Assembly (NCBI RefSeq): GCF_050379415.1
Contig: NZ_JBNRLS010000005.1
Coordinates: 124,001-188,000, forward strand
DNA length: 64,000 nt
Origin: Marinobacter sp050379415
Lineage (GTDB): Bacteria > Pseudomonadota > Gammaproteobacteria > Pseudomonadales > Oleiphilaceae
Reading direction: 5' to 3'
This document shows positions 49,024 to 57,980 of this stretch, piece after piece. Position 1 is the first letter of the stretch; each line of letters opens with the position of its first letter. The position numbers and the translations under genes were made by a program. The notes under the pieces were generated by a model. It ran no database searches. It saw only the letters and a program-made list of their open reading frames with translations, and was not told where the DNA came from.

Positions 49024-49084
49024 GATGCACCAAACTCCACTCGTAGCAGCTACTGTTTAGCCGACCTTCAAAAAAAGGAGCCGC

Positions 49085-49113
49085 ATTGTATGCATAATAC
49101 CCAACCCTGTCAA
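49085..49113 (-). promoter_or_regulatory. Sigma-70 promoter of the S10 operon
   Basis: On the minus strand a perfect -35 TTGACA (49113-49108), a 17-base spacer and TACAAT (49090-49085) form a near-consensus promoter. The start should be near 49078, giving a leader of about 55 bases to rpsJ. Confidence 0.93.
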
Positions 49114-49160
49114 CAGCTATGCTGTATGACCAGGTCGGGCAGACTTTGCGACTGAAACAG

Positions 49161-49190
49161 AAAAAGGGGCTGATCATTCAGCCCCTTTTT
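49161..49190 (-). terminator. Bidirectional terminator downstream of tuf
   Basis: A perfect 13-base-pair stem AAAAAGGGGCTGA/TCAGCCCCTTTTT with a TCAT loop lies 18 bases beyond the tuf stop and separates the str operon from the S10 promoter. Confidence 0.95.
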
Positions 49191-49208
49191 CAGGATCAAA
49201 CGAGCAGA

Positions 49209-50405
49209 TTACTCGATGATCTTGGAGACCACGCCGGCACCAACGGTACGGCCACCTTCGCGAATCGCGAAGCGCAGACCATCTTCCATGGCGATCGGAG
49301 CGATCAGGGTAACACTCATCTTCACGTTGTCACCCGGCATAACCATTTCCACGCCTTCCGGCAGTTCACAGGAACCGGTTACGTCGGTGGTACGGAAGTA
49401 GAACTGCGGACGGTAGCCCTTGAAGAACGGAGTATGACGGCCGCCTTCTTCTTTGGACAGTACGTACACTTCGCACTCGAACTTGGTGTGCGGAGTGATG
49501 GAGCCCGGAACCGCCAGTACCTGACCACGCTCAACGTCGTCACGCTTGGTACCACGCAGCAGAACACCAACGTTCTCACCAGCACGACCTTCGTCCAGCA
49601 GCTTGCGGAACATCTCAACACCGGTACAAGTGGTCTTGACGGTATCCTTGATACCAACAATTTCCACTTCGTCACCAACCTTGATGATGCCACGCTCAAC
49701 ACGACCGGTTACCACGGTACCACGACCGGAGATAGAGAATACGTCCTCGATCGGCATCAGGAACGGCTGATCAATCGCACGCTCCGGCTCCGGGATGTAC
49801 TCGTCCAGGGCTTCTACCAGCTTCTTCACAGCGGTAGTACCCATCTCGTTGTCGTCTTTACCTTCCAGCGCCATCAGCGCGGAACCGGTTACGATCGGAG
49901 TGTCGTCGCCCGGGAAGTCGTACTGGCTCAGCAGATCGCGAACTTCCATCTCGACCAGCTCCAGCAGCTCCTCGTCATCGACCATGTCCGCCTTGTTCAG
50001 GAACACAACGATGTAAGGAACGCCAACCTGACGGGACAGCAGGATGTGCTCGCGAGTCTGCGGCATGGGGCCGTCAGCTGCGGAACAGACCAGGATCGCG
50101 CCGTCCATCTGGGCAGCACCGGTGATCATGTTCTTCACATAGTCAGCGTGGCCCGGGCAGTCTACGTGCGCGTAGTGACGGGTCGGAGAATCGTACTCAA
50201 CGTGAGAGGTCGCGATAGTGATACCACGGGCCTTCTCTTCCGGCGCGTTATCGATCTGGTCAAACGCGCTGGCTGAACCTGTACCCCACACTTCGTGACA
50301 TACACGAGTCAGAGCAGCGGTCAGAGTGGTCTTACCATGGTCAACGTGACCAATAGTACCCACGTTTACGTGCGGTTTACTACGCTCAAATTTTTCTTTA
50401 GACAC
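49209..50405 (-). CDS. tuf: Elongation factor Tu
   Basis: 398 residues. G1 is GHVDHGKTTLTAAL, switch I ARGITIATSHVEY, G3 DCPGHADYVKN and G4 NKADMVDDEE, followed by domains 2 and 3 ending GRTVGAGVVSKIIE. EF-Tu delivers aminoacyl-tRNA to the ribosome. It is the last gene of the str operon, 34 bases after fusA. Many gammaproteobacteria carry a second copy near rplK/secE; that region lies outside the window. Confidence 0.99.
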   Translation of the reverse strand: MSKEKFERSKPHVNVGTIGHVDHGKTTLTAALTRVCHEVWGTGSASAFDQIDNAPEEKARGITIATSHVEYDSPTRHYAHVDCPGHADYVKNMITGAAQMDGAILVCSAADGPMPQTREHILLSRQVGVPYIVVFLNKADMVDDEELLELVEMEVRDLLSQYDFPGDDTPIVTGSALMALEGKDDNEMGTTAVKKLVEALDEYIPEPERAIDQPFLMPIEDVFSISGRGTVVTGRVERGIIKVGDEVEIVGIKDTVKTTCTGVEMFRKLLDEGRAGENVGVLLRGTKRDDVERGQVLAVPGSITPHTKFECEVYVLSKEEGGRHTPFFKGYRPQFYFRTTDVTGSCELPEGVEMVMPGDNVKMSVTLIAPIAMEDGLRFAIREGGRTVGAGVVSKIIE

Positions 50406-50439
50406 GGTTACACCTCTTCCTGTTACTTAAGTCCTGGGA

Positions 50440-52545
50440 TCAACCCTTTTTAATGATCGCTTCGGCAATGTTCGAAGGAGCTTCCATGTAGCGGGAGAAC
50501 TCCATCGCATAAGACGCCCGGCCCTGTGTTGCAGAACGCAGGTCGGTGGCGTAACCGAACATCTCCGACAACGGAACTTCAGCACGGATGATCTTGCCCG
50601 ACGGGCCTTCTTCCATGCCCTGCACGAGGCCGCGACGACGGTTCAGATCGCCAACCACGTCACCCATGTATTCTTCAGGGGTAACTACCTCTACCTTCAT
50701 GACCGGCTCAAGAAGGGCAGGATTCGCTTCGAGGGCGCCTTTCTTCATCGCCATGGAACCGGCGATCTTGAAGGCCATCTCGTTGGAGTCAACGTCGTGG
50801 TAGGAACCATCGTACAGGACAGCCTTGATACCCAGCAGCGGATAGCCGGCCAGACAGCCGTTCTGCATCTGCTCTTCGATACCTTGCTGAACTGCAGGGA
50901 TGTATTCCTTCGGAACCACACCACCAACGATCTCGTTCACGAAGATAAAGTTTTCGCCATCCTCGTCATCCAGAGGCAGCGGCTCCAGCTTCACCTTGAC
51001 GTGACCGTACTGACCGCGACCACCAGACTGACGTACAAACTTGCCTTCGACGTCCACCGGCTTGCGGATGCACTCACGGTAGGCCACCTGCGGCTTACCA
51101 ATGTTCGCTTCCACCTTGAACTCACGCTTCATACGGTCAACGATGATGTCCAGGTGAAGCTCACCCATACCGGAGATGATGGTCTGACCGGATTCTTCGT
51201 CGGTGCGAACGCGGAAAGAGGGATCTTCCTGGGCCAGCTTGCCCAGAGCAACACCCATCTTCTCCTGGTCGGCCTTGGACTTCGGCTCCACCGCAACGGA
51301 GATTACCGGCTCCGGGAATTCCATGCGCTCGAGAATGATCTTGTGGTTCTCGTCACACAGGGTGTCACCGGTGGTCACACTCTTGAGGCCGATGGCTGCG
51401 GCAATATCACCCGCCAGAACCTCTTTGATTTCCTGACGTTCTTTAGAGTGCATCTGAACCATACGGCCGACGCGCTCTTTCTTGCCCTTCACGGAGTTGT
51501 ATACGGCATTGCCGGATTCCAGCTTGCCCGAGTAAACCCGGAAGAAGGTCAGGGTGCCAACGAACGGGTCAGTGGCAATCTTGAACGCCAGCGCCGCGAA
51601 CGGAGCGTCGTCGTCAACCGGACGGGTCTCTTCGGTGCCTTCGTCATCAACTTCACCACGGATGGCCTTGACTTCGTCCGGCGCAGGCAGAAACTCGATA
51701 ACAGAGTCCAGAACCGCCTGAACACCCTTGTTCTTGAACGCAGAACCACAGGTGGCAACAACGATTTCGTTGGCCAGGGTACGCAGGCGCAGCCCTTTCT
51801 TGATCTCGTCAATGGACAGCTCACCTTCTTCAAGGTACTTCTCCATCAACTCTTCGTTGGCCTCTGCAGCGGCTTCAACCATCTGCTCGCGGTACATGGC
51901 GACTTCGTCTTCCATTTCCGCAGGAACATCTTTCTGCTCGTAGGTCGCACCAGAGTCAGCTTCGTTCCAGTAGATGGCCTTGTTGCGGATCAGATCCACA
52001 ATACCGGCAAACTCGTCCTCAGCGCCGATCGGCAGCTGAATGGGAACGCAGTTCGCGCCCAGACGGCTCTTGATCTGATCAACAACACGCAGGAAGTTGG
52101 CACCGGCACGGTCCATCTTGTTGACGAACACCATGCGGGGAACTTCATACTTGTTGGCCTGGCGCCATACGGTCTCGGACTGAGGCTCAACACCGGAGGA
52201 ACCACAGAACACGACCACAGCACCGTCGAGTACACGCAGGGAACGCTCTACCTCGATAGTGAAGTCAACGTGCCCCGGGGTGTCGATGATGTTGATCCGG
52301 TGCTCAGGGTACTGCTTGTCCATGCCCTGCCAGAAAGTAGTGGTCGCAGCAGAGGTAATGGTGATACCACGCTCCTGCTCCTGCTCCATCCAGTCCATGG
52401 TAGCGGCGCCATCATGAACTTCACCGATCTTGTGGGAAATACCTGTGTAGAACAGGACCCTCTCGGTGGTAGTGGTTTTGCCCGCATCAACGTGCGCACA
52501 AATACCAATGTTTCTGTATCGCTTGATCGGAGTCTTGCGTGCCAC
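50440..52545 (-). CDS. fusA: Elongation factor G
   Basis: 701 residues. G1 is AHVDAGKTTTTERVL, G3 DTPGHVDFTIEVERSLRVLDGAVVVF and G4 NKMDRAGANFLRV; domain IV carries GRGQYGHVKV near residue 510 and the end is EAPSNIAEAIIKKG. EF-G drives translocation and ribosome recycling. It lies between rpsG (18 bases) and tuf. Confidence 0.99.
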   Translation of the reverse strand: MARKTPIKRYRNIGICAHVDAGKTTTTERVLFYTGISHKIGEVHDGAATMDWMEQEQERGITITSAATTTFWQGMDKQYPEHRINIIDTPGHVDFTIEVERSLRVLDGAVVVFCGSSGVEPQSETVWRQANKYEVPRMVFVNKMDRAGANFLRVVDQIKSRLGANCVPIQLPIGAEDEFAGIVDLIRNKAIYWNEADSGATYEQKDVPAEMEDEVAMYREQMVEAAAEANEELMEKYLEEGELSIDEIKKGLRLRTLANEIVVATCGSAFKNKGVQAVLDSVIEFLPAPDEVKAIRGEVDDEGTEETRPVDDDAPFAALAFKIATDPFVGTLTFFRVYSGKLESGNAVYNSVKGKKERVGRMVQMHSKERQEIKEVLAGDIAAAIGLKSVTTGDTLCDENHKIILERMEFPEPVISVAVEPKSKADQEKMGVALGKLAQEDPSFRVRTDEESGQTIISGMGELHLDIIVDRMKREFKVEANIGKPQVAYRECIRKPVDVEGKFVRQSGGRGQYGHVKVKLEPLPLDDEDGENFIFVNEIVGGVVPKEYIPAVQQGIEEQMQNGCLAGYPLLGIKAVLYDGSYHDVDSNEMAFKIAGSMAMKKGALEANPALLEPVMKVEVVTPEEYMGDVVGDLNRRRGLVQGMEEGPSGKIIRAEVPLSEMFGYATDLRSATQGRASYAMEFSRYMEAPSNIAEAIIKKG

Positions 52546-52563
52546 GATATAAACCTCGGCTGA

Positions 52564-53034
52564 TTAGAAACGGAAGTGAGAGAACGCCTTGTTGGCTTCT
52601 GCCATGCGGTGAACGTCTTCACGCTTCTTCACAGCGGCACCTTTGCTGTCTGCCGCGTCAAGGATCTCGCCTGCCAGACGCTGCGCCATGGATTTCTCAC
52701 CGCGCTTCCGGGAAAATTCTACGAGCCAGCGCATAGCCAGCGCGTTCTGACGGGAAGGCCGGACTTCCACAGGCACCTGGTAGGTAGCACCACCCACACG
52801 ACGGGACTTTACCTCGACCATCGGCTGGATGTTTTCCAGGGCCTTCTCGAACATCTCGAGCGGCTCTTCCTTGGACTTGTCGGCAACAATGTCGAGCGCG
52901 CCATAAACAATGCGCTCTGCAACGGATTTCTTGCCGCTTTCCATCACGTGGTTGATGAACTTGGCAAGACGTGCACTGCCGAATTTGGGATCGGGAATAA
53001 TCTCCCGTTTAGCTGCAACTCTTCTTCTAGGCAT
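52564..53034 (-). CDS. rpsG: 30S ribosomal protein S7
   Basis: 156 residues. It starts MPRRRVAAKREIIPDPKFGS and has RVGGATYQVPVEVRPSRQNALAMRWLV. S7 nucleates the 30S head and in E. coli is the str-operon repressor acting between rpsL and rpsG; here that gap is 115 bases, large enough for such a site. Confidence 0.98.
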   Translation of the reverse strand: MPRRRVAAKREIIPDPKFGSARLAKFINHVMESGKKSVAERIVYGALDIVADKSKEEPLEMFEKALENIQPMVEVKSRRVGGATYQVPVEVRPSRQNALAMRWLVEFSRKRGEKSMAQRLAGEILDAADSKGAAVKKREDVHRMAEANKAFSHFRF

Positions 53035-53149
53035 CGATAAGCCCTTATATATCTAAAAGGTCTTCAGGAACCCCTGAGATAGCAAAATGCTACTCAGCCT
53101 TACTCTTACCGTTCTGACAAGCAACGATAAAAGACACCCGTGTGGGACA

Positions 53150-53524
53150 TCAGGACTTGGGTCGTTTTGCACCGTACTTGGAGCGGCCCTGCTTACGGTT
53201 CTGAACACCCTGGGTGTCCAAAGTACCGCGAACAGTGTGATAGCGCACACCCGGAAGGTCCTTTACTCGACCGCCACGGATCAGCACAACACTGTGCTCC
53301 TGAAGGTTGTGACCTTCACCACCAATGTATGAGGAAACCTCGTAGCCGTTGGTCAGACGAACACGGCACACTTTACGCAGTGCAGAGTTCGGCTTCTTCG
53401 GCGTTGTGGTGTACACACGAGTGCACACACCACGGCGCTGAGGACAGGCCTGGAGCGCGGGAACGTCGCTCTTGGCTACCTTGCGCTTACGAGGCTTACG
53501 CACCAACTGATTAATCGTTGCCAT
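53150..53524 (-). CDS. rpsL: 30S ribosomal protein S12
   Basis: 124 residues from the ATG at 53524 (GGAG upstream), the E. coli length; the frame beyond is leader. MATINQLVRKPRKRKVAKSD, TTTPKKPNSALRKVCRVRL and GGRVKDLPGVRYHTVRG are standard, and the two lysine regions linked to streptomycin response have wild-type residues. It is the first gene of the str operon. Confidence 0.98.
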   Translation of the reverse strand: MATINQLVRKPRKRKVAKSDVPALQACPQRRGVCTRVYTTTPKKPNSALRKVCRVRLTNGYEVSSYIGGEGHNLQEHSVVLIRGGRVKDLPGVRYHTVRGTLDTQGVQNRKQGRSKYGAKRPKS

Positions 53525-53560
53525 GTAAGCAAACTCCAAAAAACCATACCAATGAAACTT

Positions 53561-53578
53561 ACCCCCTGTGCAGGGGGT
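53561..53578 (-). other. Perfect hairpin in the rpsL leader
   Basis: ACCCCCTGTGCAGGGGGT is an 18-base perfect palindrome about 11 bases after the predicted transcription start and 37 bases before the rpsL ATG. No T tract follows on the rpsL strand, so it is not a terminator; it may protect the 5' end of the str mRNA. Confidence 0.55.
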
Positions 53579-53595
53579 AAAATTTAAGGGACGCA

Positions 53596-53624
53596 AGTGT
53601 AAGCCCGCGCCCCAGGTCAGTCAA
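53596..53624 (-). promoter_or_regulatory. Sigma-70 promoter of the str operon (rpsL)
   Basis: On the minus strand TTGACT (53624-53619), 17 bases and TACACT (53601-53596) lie between rpoC and rpsL. The spacer is GC-rich just before the start (about 53589), a common sign of stringent control; that reading is inference. Confidence 0.82.
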
Positions 53625-53652
53625 GATGACTGATCTCTTTTTAACCACCTCA

Positions 53653-53670
53653 CGGGTAGGTATCTACCCG
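53653..53670 (-). other. Hairpin just after rpoC
   Basis: CGGGTAG/CTACCCG with a GTAT loop lies 20 bases past the rpoC stop. It lacks a T tract; it may be the 3' boundary of the rpoBC transcript or part of a rho-dependent end. Confidence 0.45.
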
Positions 53671-53689
53671 GAGGCGGCAACGCCGGAAC

Positions 53690-56600
53690 TCAACTTTCGC
53701 GGTTGAGTTCGGCGCTCAGAGCTTCTTCGACATCTGCCGCTGTCACGCCCTGCTCTTCCAGTTCGCGCTTGCGACGGCGCTCACTGTGGTAAGCCAGGCC
53801 GGTACCAGCCGGAATCAGTCGACCAACAACCACGTTTTCCTTCAGGCCGCGCAGATAATCACGCTTGCCGGTGACCGCACCTTCGGTGAGAACCCGGGTG
53901 GTCTCCTGGAACGAAGCCGCAGAAATGAACGACTCGGTGGCCAGGGAGGCCTTGGTGATACCCAGCAGCAGGCGTTCGAATTTCGCCGGCTCCTTGTCTG
54001 CGGCATCTACCTTCTCGTTCTCTTCCAATACCTGGGTAATTTCAACCTGGTCGCCGGAGAGCAGGGTGGTGTCGCCCGGATCGGTGATTTCGACCTTGCG
54101 GAGCATCTGGCGAACGATAACCTCGATGTGTTTATCGTTGATGACAACACCCTGGAGACGGTAAACGTCCTGGATTTCGTTGGTGATGTACTTGGCCAGC
54201 TCGACCACACCCAGCAGACGCAGGATGTCGTGCGGGTTGGACGGGCCGTCCGAGATCACCTCGCCCTTTTCAACGGTTTCACCCTCGAACACGTTGAGCT
54301 GGCGATGCTTGGGAATCAGCACCTCGTAAGGATCGCCATCCCTCGGCGTGATCACCAGGCGCTTCTTACCCTTGGTTTCCTTGCCGAAAGAAACGGTACC
54401 GCTGATTTCCGCCAGTATGGAGGACTCCTTCGGACGACGGGCCTCGAACAGGTCGGCAACCCGTGGCAGACCACCGGTGATATCCCGGGTCTTGGAGCTT
54501 TCCTGCGGAATCCGCGCAACCACGTCACCCAGCTCGACCCTGGCGCCATTGGCCATGGTGACCAGAGCGTTGGCTGGCAGGAAGTACATCGCGGTAGCGC
54601 CACCCGGCAGCTCCACGTCATTGCCCGCCTCATCCAGCAACTGGATGGCCGGACGGATATCCTTACCAGCGGCAGGACGATCCTTCGGATCGATCACTTC
54701 CATGGTGGACAGACCGGTCAGTTCGTCGGTCTGGGTCCGGACGGTAATGCCCTGCTCCATGTTGACGAACTTCGCCACACCTTCGGCTTCGGCGATGATC
54801 GGGTGGGTGTGGGGATCCCATTTGGCCACCACGACGCCGGCCTCGACCGCGTCGCCGTTCTTCACGGACAACACTGCACCGTAGGGCAGCTTGTACCACT
54901 CGCGCTCACGACCCTGGTCGTCGGCAATGGCCAATGCGGAGGAACGGGAAACCACCACCAGCGAACCGTCAGTCTTCTCGATGGACTTCAGGTTATGCAG
55001 GCGGACCGTACCACCGTGCTTGACCTGGATATTGTCCACGGCAGACGCCCGGCTTGCGGCACCACCGATGTGGAAGGTCCGCATGGTCAGCTGGGTACCC
55101 GGCTCACCGATGGACTGGGCGGCGATGACACCGACCGCTTCACCCACGTTGACCTGATGGCCACGGGCCAGGTCACGGCCGTAACACTTGGAACAGATGC
55201 CGTAACGGGTCTCACAGGTAATCGCGGAGCGCACCCAGACCTCATCCACACCGGCACGCTCGATCATCTCGATGGTTTTCTCGTCCAGCAGCGTACCGGC
55301 CGGAACCACCGCATTTTCCTTGTCGGTCGGCGTAAACACATCACGGGCAGTCACACGACCAAGGACTCGATCCCCCAGCGGCACAACAACGTCACCACCC
55401 TCGATGTGCGGCGTCATCAGCAGACCTTCGTCGGTGCCACAGTCTTCCTCGGTCACCACCAGATCCTGAGACACGTCAACCAGACGGCGAGTCAGGTAAC
55501 CGGAGTTAGCGGTCTTCAGAGCGGTATCCGCCAGACCCTTACGGGCACCGTGGGTCGAGATGAAGTACTGCAGTACGTTCAGACCTTCACGGAAGTTCGC
55601 GGTGATCGGAGTCTCGATGATGGAGCCATCCGGCTTGGCCATCAGGCCCCGCATACCCGCCAGCTGACGGATCTGAGCCGCGGAACCCCGTGCACCGGAA
55701 TCGGCCATCATATAGACGGAGTTGAAGGATTCCTGCATCAGGTAATCGCCGTCCTCACCCTGCACAGGCTCGCCATCAGGGCCGATTACCTGTTCTTTCG
55801 CGAGGCGCTCCATCATTGCCTTGGAGACCTTGTCGTTGGCCCGGGACCAGATGTCGATCACCTTGTTGTACTTCTCGCCCTGGGTCAGCAGACCGGACGC
55901 GTACTGGTTCTCGATGTCCTTCACCTCTTCAGAGGCGGCATCGACCATTTCGTACTTCTCCGGCGGAATCTCGAAATCGTTGAAACCGATCGAGATACCG
56001 GAGCGGGTCGCGTAGTGGTAACCCATGTACATCAGCTGATCTGCAAAGATCACGGTGTCCTTGAGACCGGCATCGCGGTAACAGGTGTTGATCAGCGCAG
56101 AGATCGCTTTCTTCACCATCGGCCGGTTAACCAGCTCGAACGGAAGACCATCGGGGACGATGTCGAACAACAGGGCACGACCGACGGTGGTATCCACAAT
56201 ACTGTAGCTTTCGGTGCGCTCACCATCTTCGCCGATGACTACCTGCTTGACCCGGACTTTTACCTTGGCCTGCAGGTCCACTTTGCCCGCGCCGTAGGCA
56301 CGATGGGCTTCTTTTACATCGGAAAACACCATGCCCTCGCCGAGCGCCGCGTGACGCTCCCGAGTCATGTAGTACAGACCCAGCACCACGTCCTGGGACG
56401 GCACGATGATCGGCTCGCCGTTGGCCGGCGACAGTACGTTGTTGGTGGACATCATCAACGCACGGGCTTCAAGCTGGGCTTCCAGGGTCAGCGGTACGTG
56501 CACCGCCATCTGGTCACCGTCAAAGTCGGCGTTGTAGGCGGCACACACCAGCGGATGCAGCTGGATCGCCTTGCCTTCGATCAGAACCGGCTCGAACGCC

Positions 56601-57904
56601 TGGATACCCAGACGGTGCAGGGTCGGCGCACGGTTCAGCATGATCGGATGCTCACGGATGACTTCGTCCAGGATGTCCCAGACCACGCCTTCCTCACGCT
56701 CGACCATCTTCTTGGCGGCCTTGATGGTGGTCGCCAGGCCGCGGTGCTCCAGTTTGGAGAAAATAAACGGCTTGAACAGCTCCAGCGCCATCTTCTTGGG
56801 CAAACCACACTGGTGCAGACGCAGGTACGGACCTACCACGATCACCGAACGACCGGAGTAATCCACACGCTTACCCAGCAGGTTCTGACGGAAACGACCC
56901 TGCTTACCCTTGATCATGTCAGCCAGGGACTTCAGCGGGCGCTTGTTGGTGCCGGTGATGGCACGGCCACGGCGGCCGTTGTCCAGCAGTGCATCAACCG
57001 CTTCCTGCAGCATCCGCTTCTCGTTGCGCACGATGATGTCCGGAGCGTTCAGCTCCAGCAGACGCTTGAGACGGTTGTTCCGGTTGATCACCCGACGGTA
57101 TAGGTCGTTCAGATCAGAAGTGGCGAAACGGCCACCGTCCAGCGGCACCAGCGGACGCAAGTCCGGCGGCAGAACCGGCAGCACGGTCATTACCATATCG
57201 CCCGGCTTGTTACCGGAATACAGGAACGCCTCAAGAATCTTCAGGCGCTTGCTGAATTTCTTGATCTTGGTTTCGGAATTGGTCTGGGGAATCTCTTCCC
57301 GCAGCGCGTCAACCTCTTCCTGCAGATCGATGCCTTCCAGCAGCTCCTTGACGGCCTCGGCACCCATGCGGGCGTCAAACTCGTCACCGAATTCTTCCAG
57401 GGCTTCGTAATACTGCTCGTCGTTCAGCAGCTGCCCCTTCTCCAAGGTAGTCATCCCCGGATCGATCACAATAAAGGATTCGAAGTACAGGACCCGCTCG
57501 ATATCACGCAGGGTCATGTCCAGCATCAAACCGATGCGGGACGGCAGTGACTTCAGGAACCAGATGTGGGCAACCGGGCTGGCCAGCTCGATGTGACCCA
57601 TACGCTCACGGCGCACGCTCGCCAGTGCGACCTCAACCCCACACTTTTCGCAGATAACACCGCGATGCTTGAGGCGCTTGTACTTACCGCACAGACACTC
57701 GTAGTCCTTGATCGGGCCGAAGATCTTGGCACAGAAAAGACCGTCACGCTCCGGTTTGAAGGTACGGTAGTTGATGGTCTCAGGCTTCTTGACCTCGCCA
57801 AAAGACCATGAACGAATCATGTCAGGCGACGCCAGGCCGATTCGGATGGCGTCAAATTCCTTGCTCTGATTCTGGCTCTTGAGAAGATTCAGCAAATCTT
57901 TCAT
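53690..57904 (-). CDS. rpoC: RNA polymerase beta' subunit
   Basis: 1404 residues. The N-terminal zinc ribbon CLCGKYKRLKHRGVICEKC lies near residues 70-90, the catalytic Mg2+ site NADFDGDQMAVH near 460 and the second zinc cluster around CETRYGICSKCYGRDL near 815. The trigger-loop/bridge-helix region contains GARGSAAQIRQLAGMRGLMAKPDG. No inserted domain beyond the usual gammaproteobacterial layout is evident. It follows rpoB after 76 bases. A 1105-codon open frame on the opposite strand is a composition effect. Confidence 0.99.
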   Translation of the reverse strand: MKDLLNLLKSQNQSKEFDAIRIGLASPDMIRSWSFGEVKKPETINYRTFKPERDGLFCAKIFGPIKDYECLCGKYKRLKHRGVICEKCGVEVALASVRRERMGHIELASPVAHIWFLKSLPSRIGLMLDMTLRDIERVLYFESFIVIDPGMTTLEKGQLLNDEQYYEALEEFGDEFDARMGAEAVKELLEGIDLQEEVDALREEIPQTNSETKIKKFSKRLKILEAFLYSGNKPGDMVMTVLPVLPPDLRPLVPLDGGRFATSDLNDLYRRVINRNNRLKRLLELNAPDIIVRNEKRMLQEAVDALLDNGRRGRAITGTNKRPLKSLADMIKGKQGRFRQNLLGKRVDYSGRSVIVVGPYLRLHQCGLPKKMALELFKPFIFSKLEHRGLATTIKAAKKMVEREEGVVWDILDEVIREHPIMLNRAPTLHRLGIQAFEPVLIEGKAIQLHPLVCAAYNADFDGDQMAVHVPLTLEAQLEARALMMSTNNVLSPANGEPIIVPSQDVVLGLYYMTRERHAALGEGMVFSDVKEAHRAYGAGKVDLQAKVKVRVKQVVIGEDGERTESYSIVDTTVGRALLFDIVPDGLPFELVNRPMVKKAISALINTCYRDAGLKDTVIFADQLMYMGYHYATRSGISIGFNDFEIPPEKYEMVDAASEEVKDIENQYASGLLTQGEKYNKVIDIWSRANDKVSKAMMERLAKEQVIGPDGEPVQGEDGDYLMQESFNSVYMMADSGARGSAAQIRQLAGMRGLMAKPDGSIIETPITANFREGLNVLQYFISTHGARKGLADTALKTANSGYLTRRLVDVSQDLVVTEEDCGTDEGLLMTPHIEGGDVVVPLGDRVLGRVTARDVFTPTDKENAVVPAGTLLDEKTIEMIERAGVDEVWVRSAITCETRYGICSKCYGRDLARGHQVNVGEAVGVIAAQSIGEPGTQLTMRTFHIGGAASRASAVDNIQVKHGGTVRLHNLKSIEKTDGSLVVVSRSSALAIADDQGREREWYKLPYGAVLSVKNGDAVEAGVVVAKWDPHTHPIIAEAEGVAKFVNMEQGITVRTQTDELTGLSTMEVIDPKDRPAAGKDIRPAIQLLDEAGNDVELPGGATAMYFLPANALVTMANGARVELGDVVARIPQESSKTRDITGGLPRVADLFEARRPKESSILAEISGTVSFGKETKGKKRLVITPRDGDPYEVLIPKHRQLNVFEGETVEKGEVISDGPSNPHDILRLLGVVELAKYITNEIQDVYRLQGVVINDKHIEVIVRQMLRKVEITDPGDTTLLSGDQVEITQVLEENEKVDAADKEPAKFERLLLGITKASLATESFISAASFQETTRVLTEGAVTGKRDYLRGLKENVVVGRLIPAGTGLAYHSERRRKRELEEQGVTAADVEEALSAELNRES

Positions 57905-57980
57905 CAGTAAAAGCTCCGGATGGCGTTAATCTCGGGCGGGCACCCACGGTGCCCGCTCACGCTGCCAAAAACAATTCGGC

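Noticed and set aside
49024..49208. Possible tRNA genes next to tuf
   Set aside because: tuf is linked to tRNA genes in many genomes, but this gap shows only the terminator and the S10 promoter, with no cloverleaf or GGTTCGAATC-type arm.
53617..53642. Hairpin with T run between rpoC and rpsL read as a terminator
   Set aside because: The T run is on the plus strand, where nothing is transcribed; on the minus strand it lies upstream of the stem, and the stem overlaps the rpsL -35 box.
53786..57103. 1105-codon open frame antisense to rpoC
   Set aside because: Composition shadow of rpoC; the translation is low-complexity His/Gly/Gln-rich with no domain pattern.
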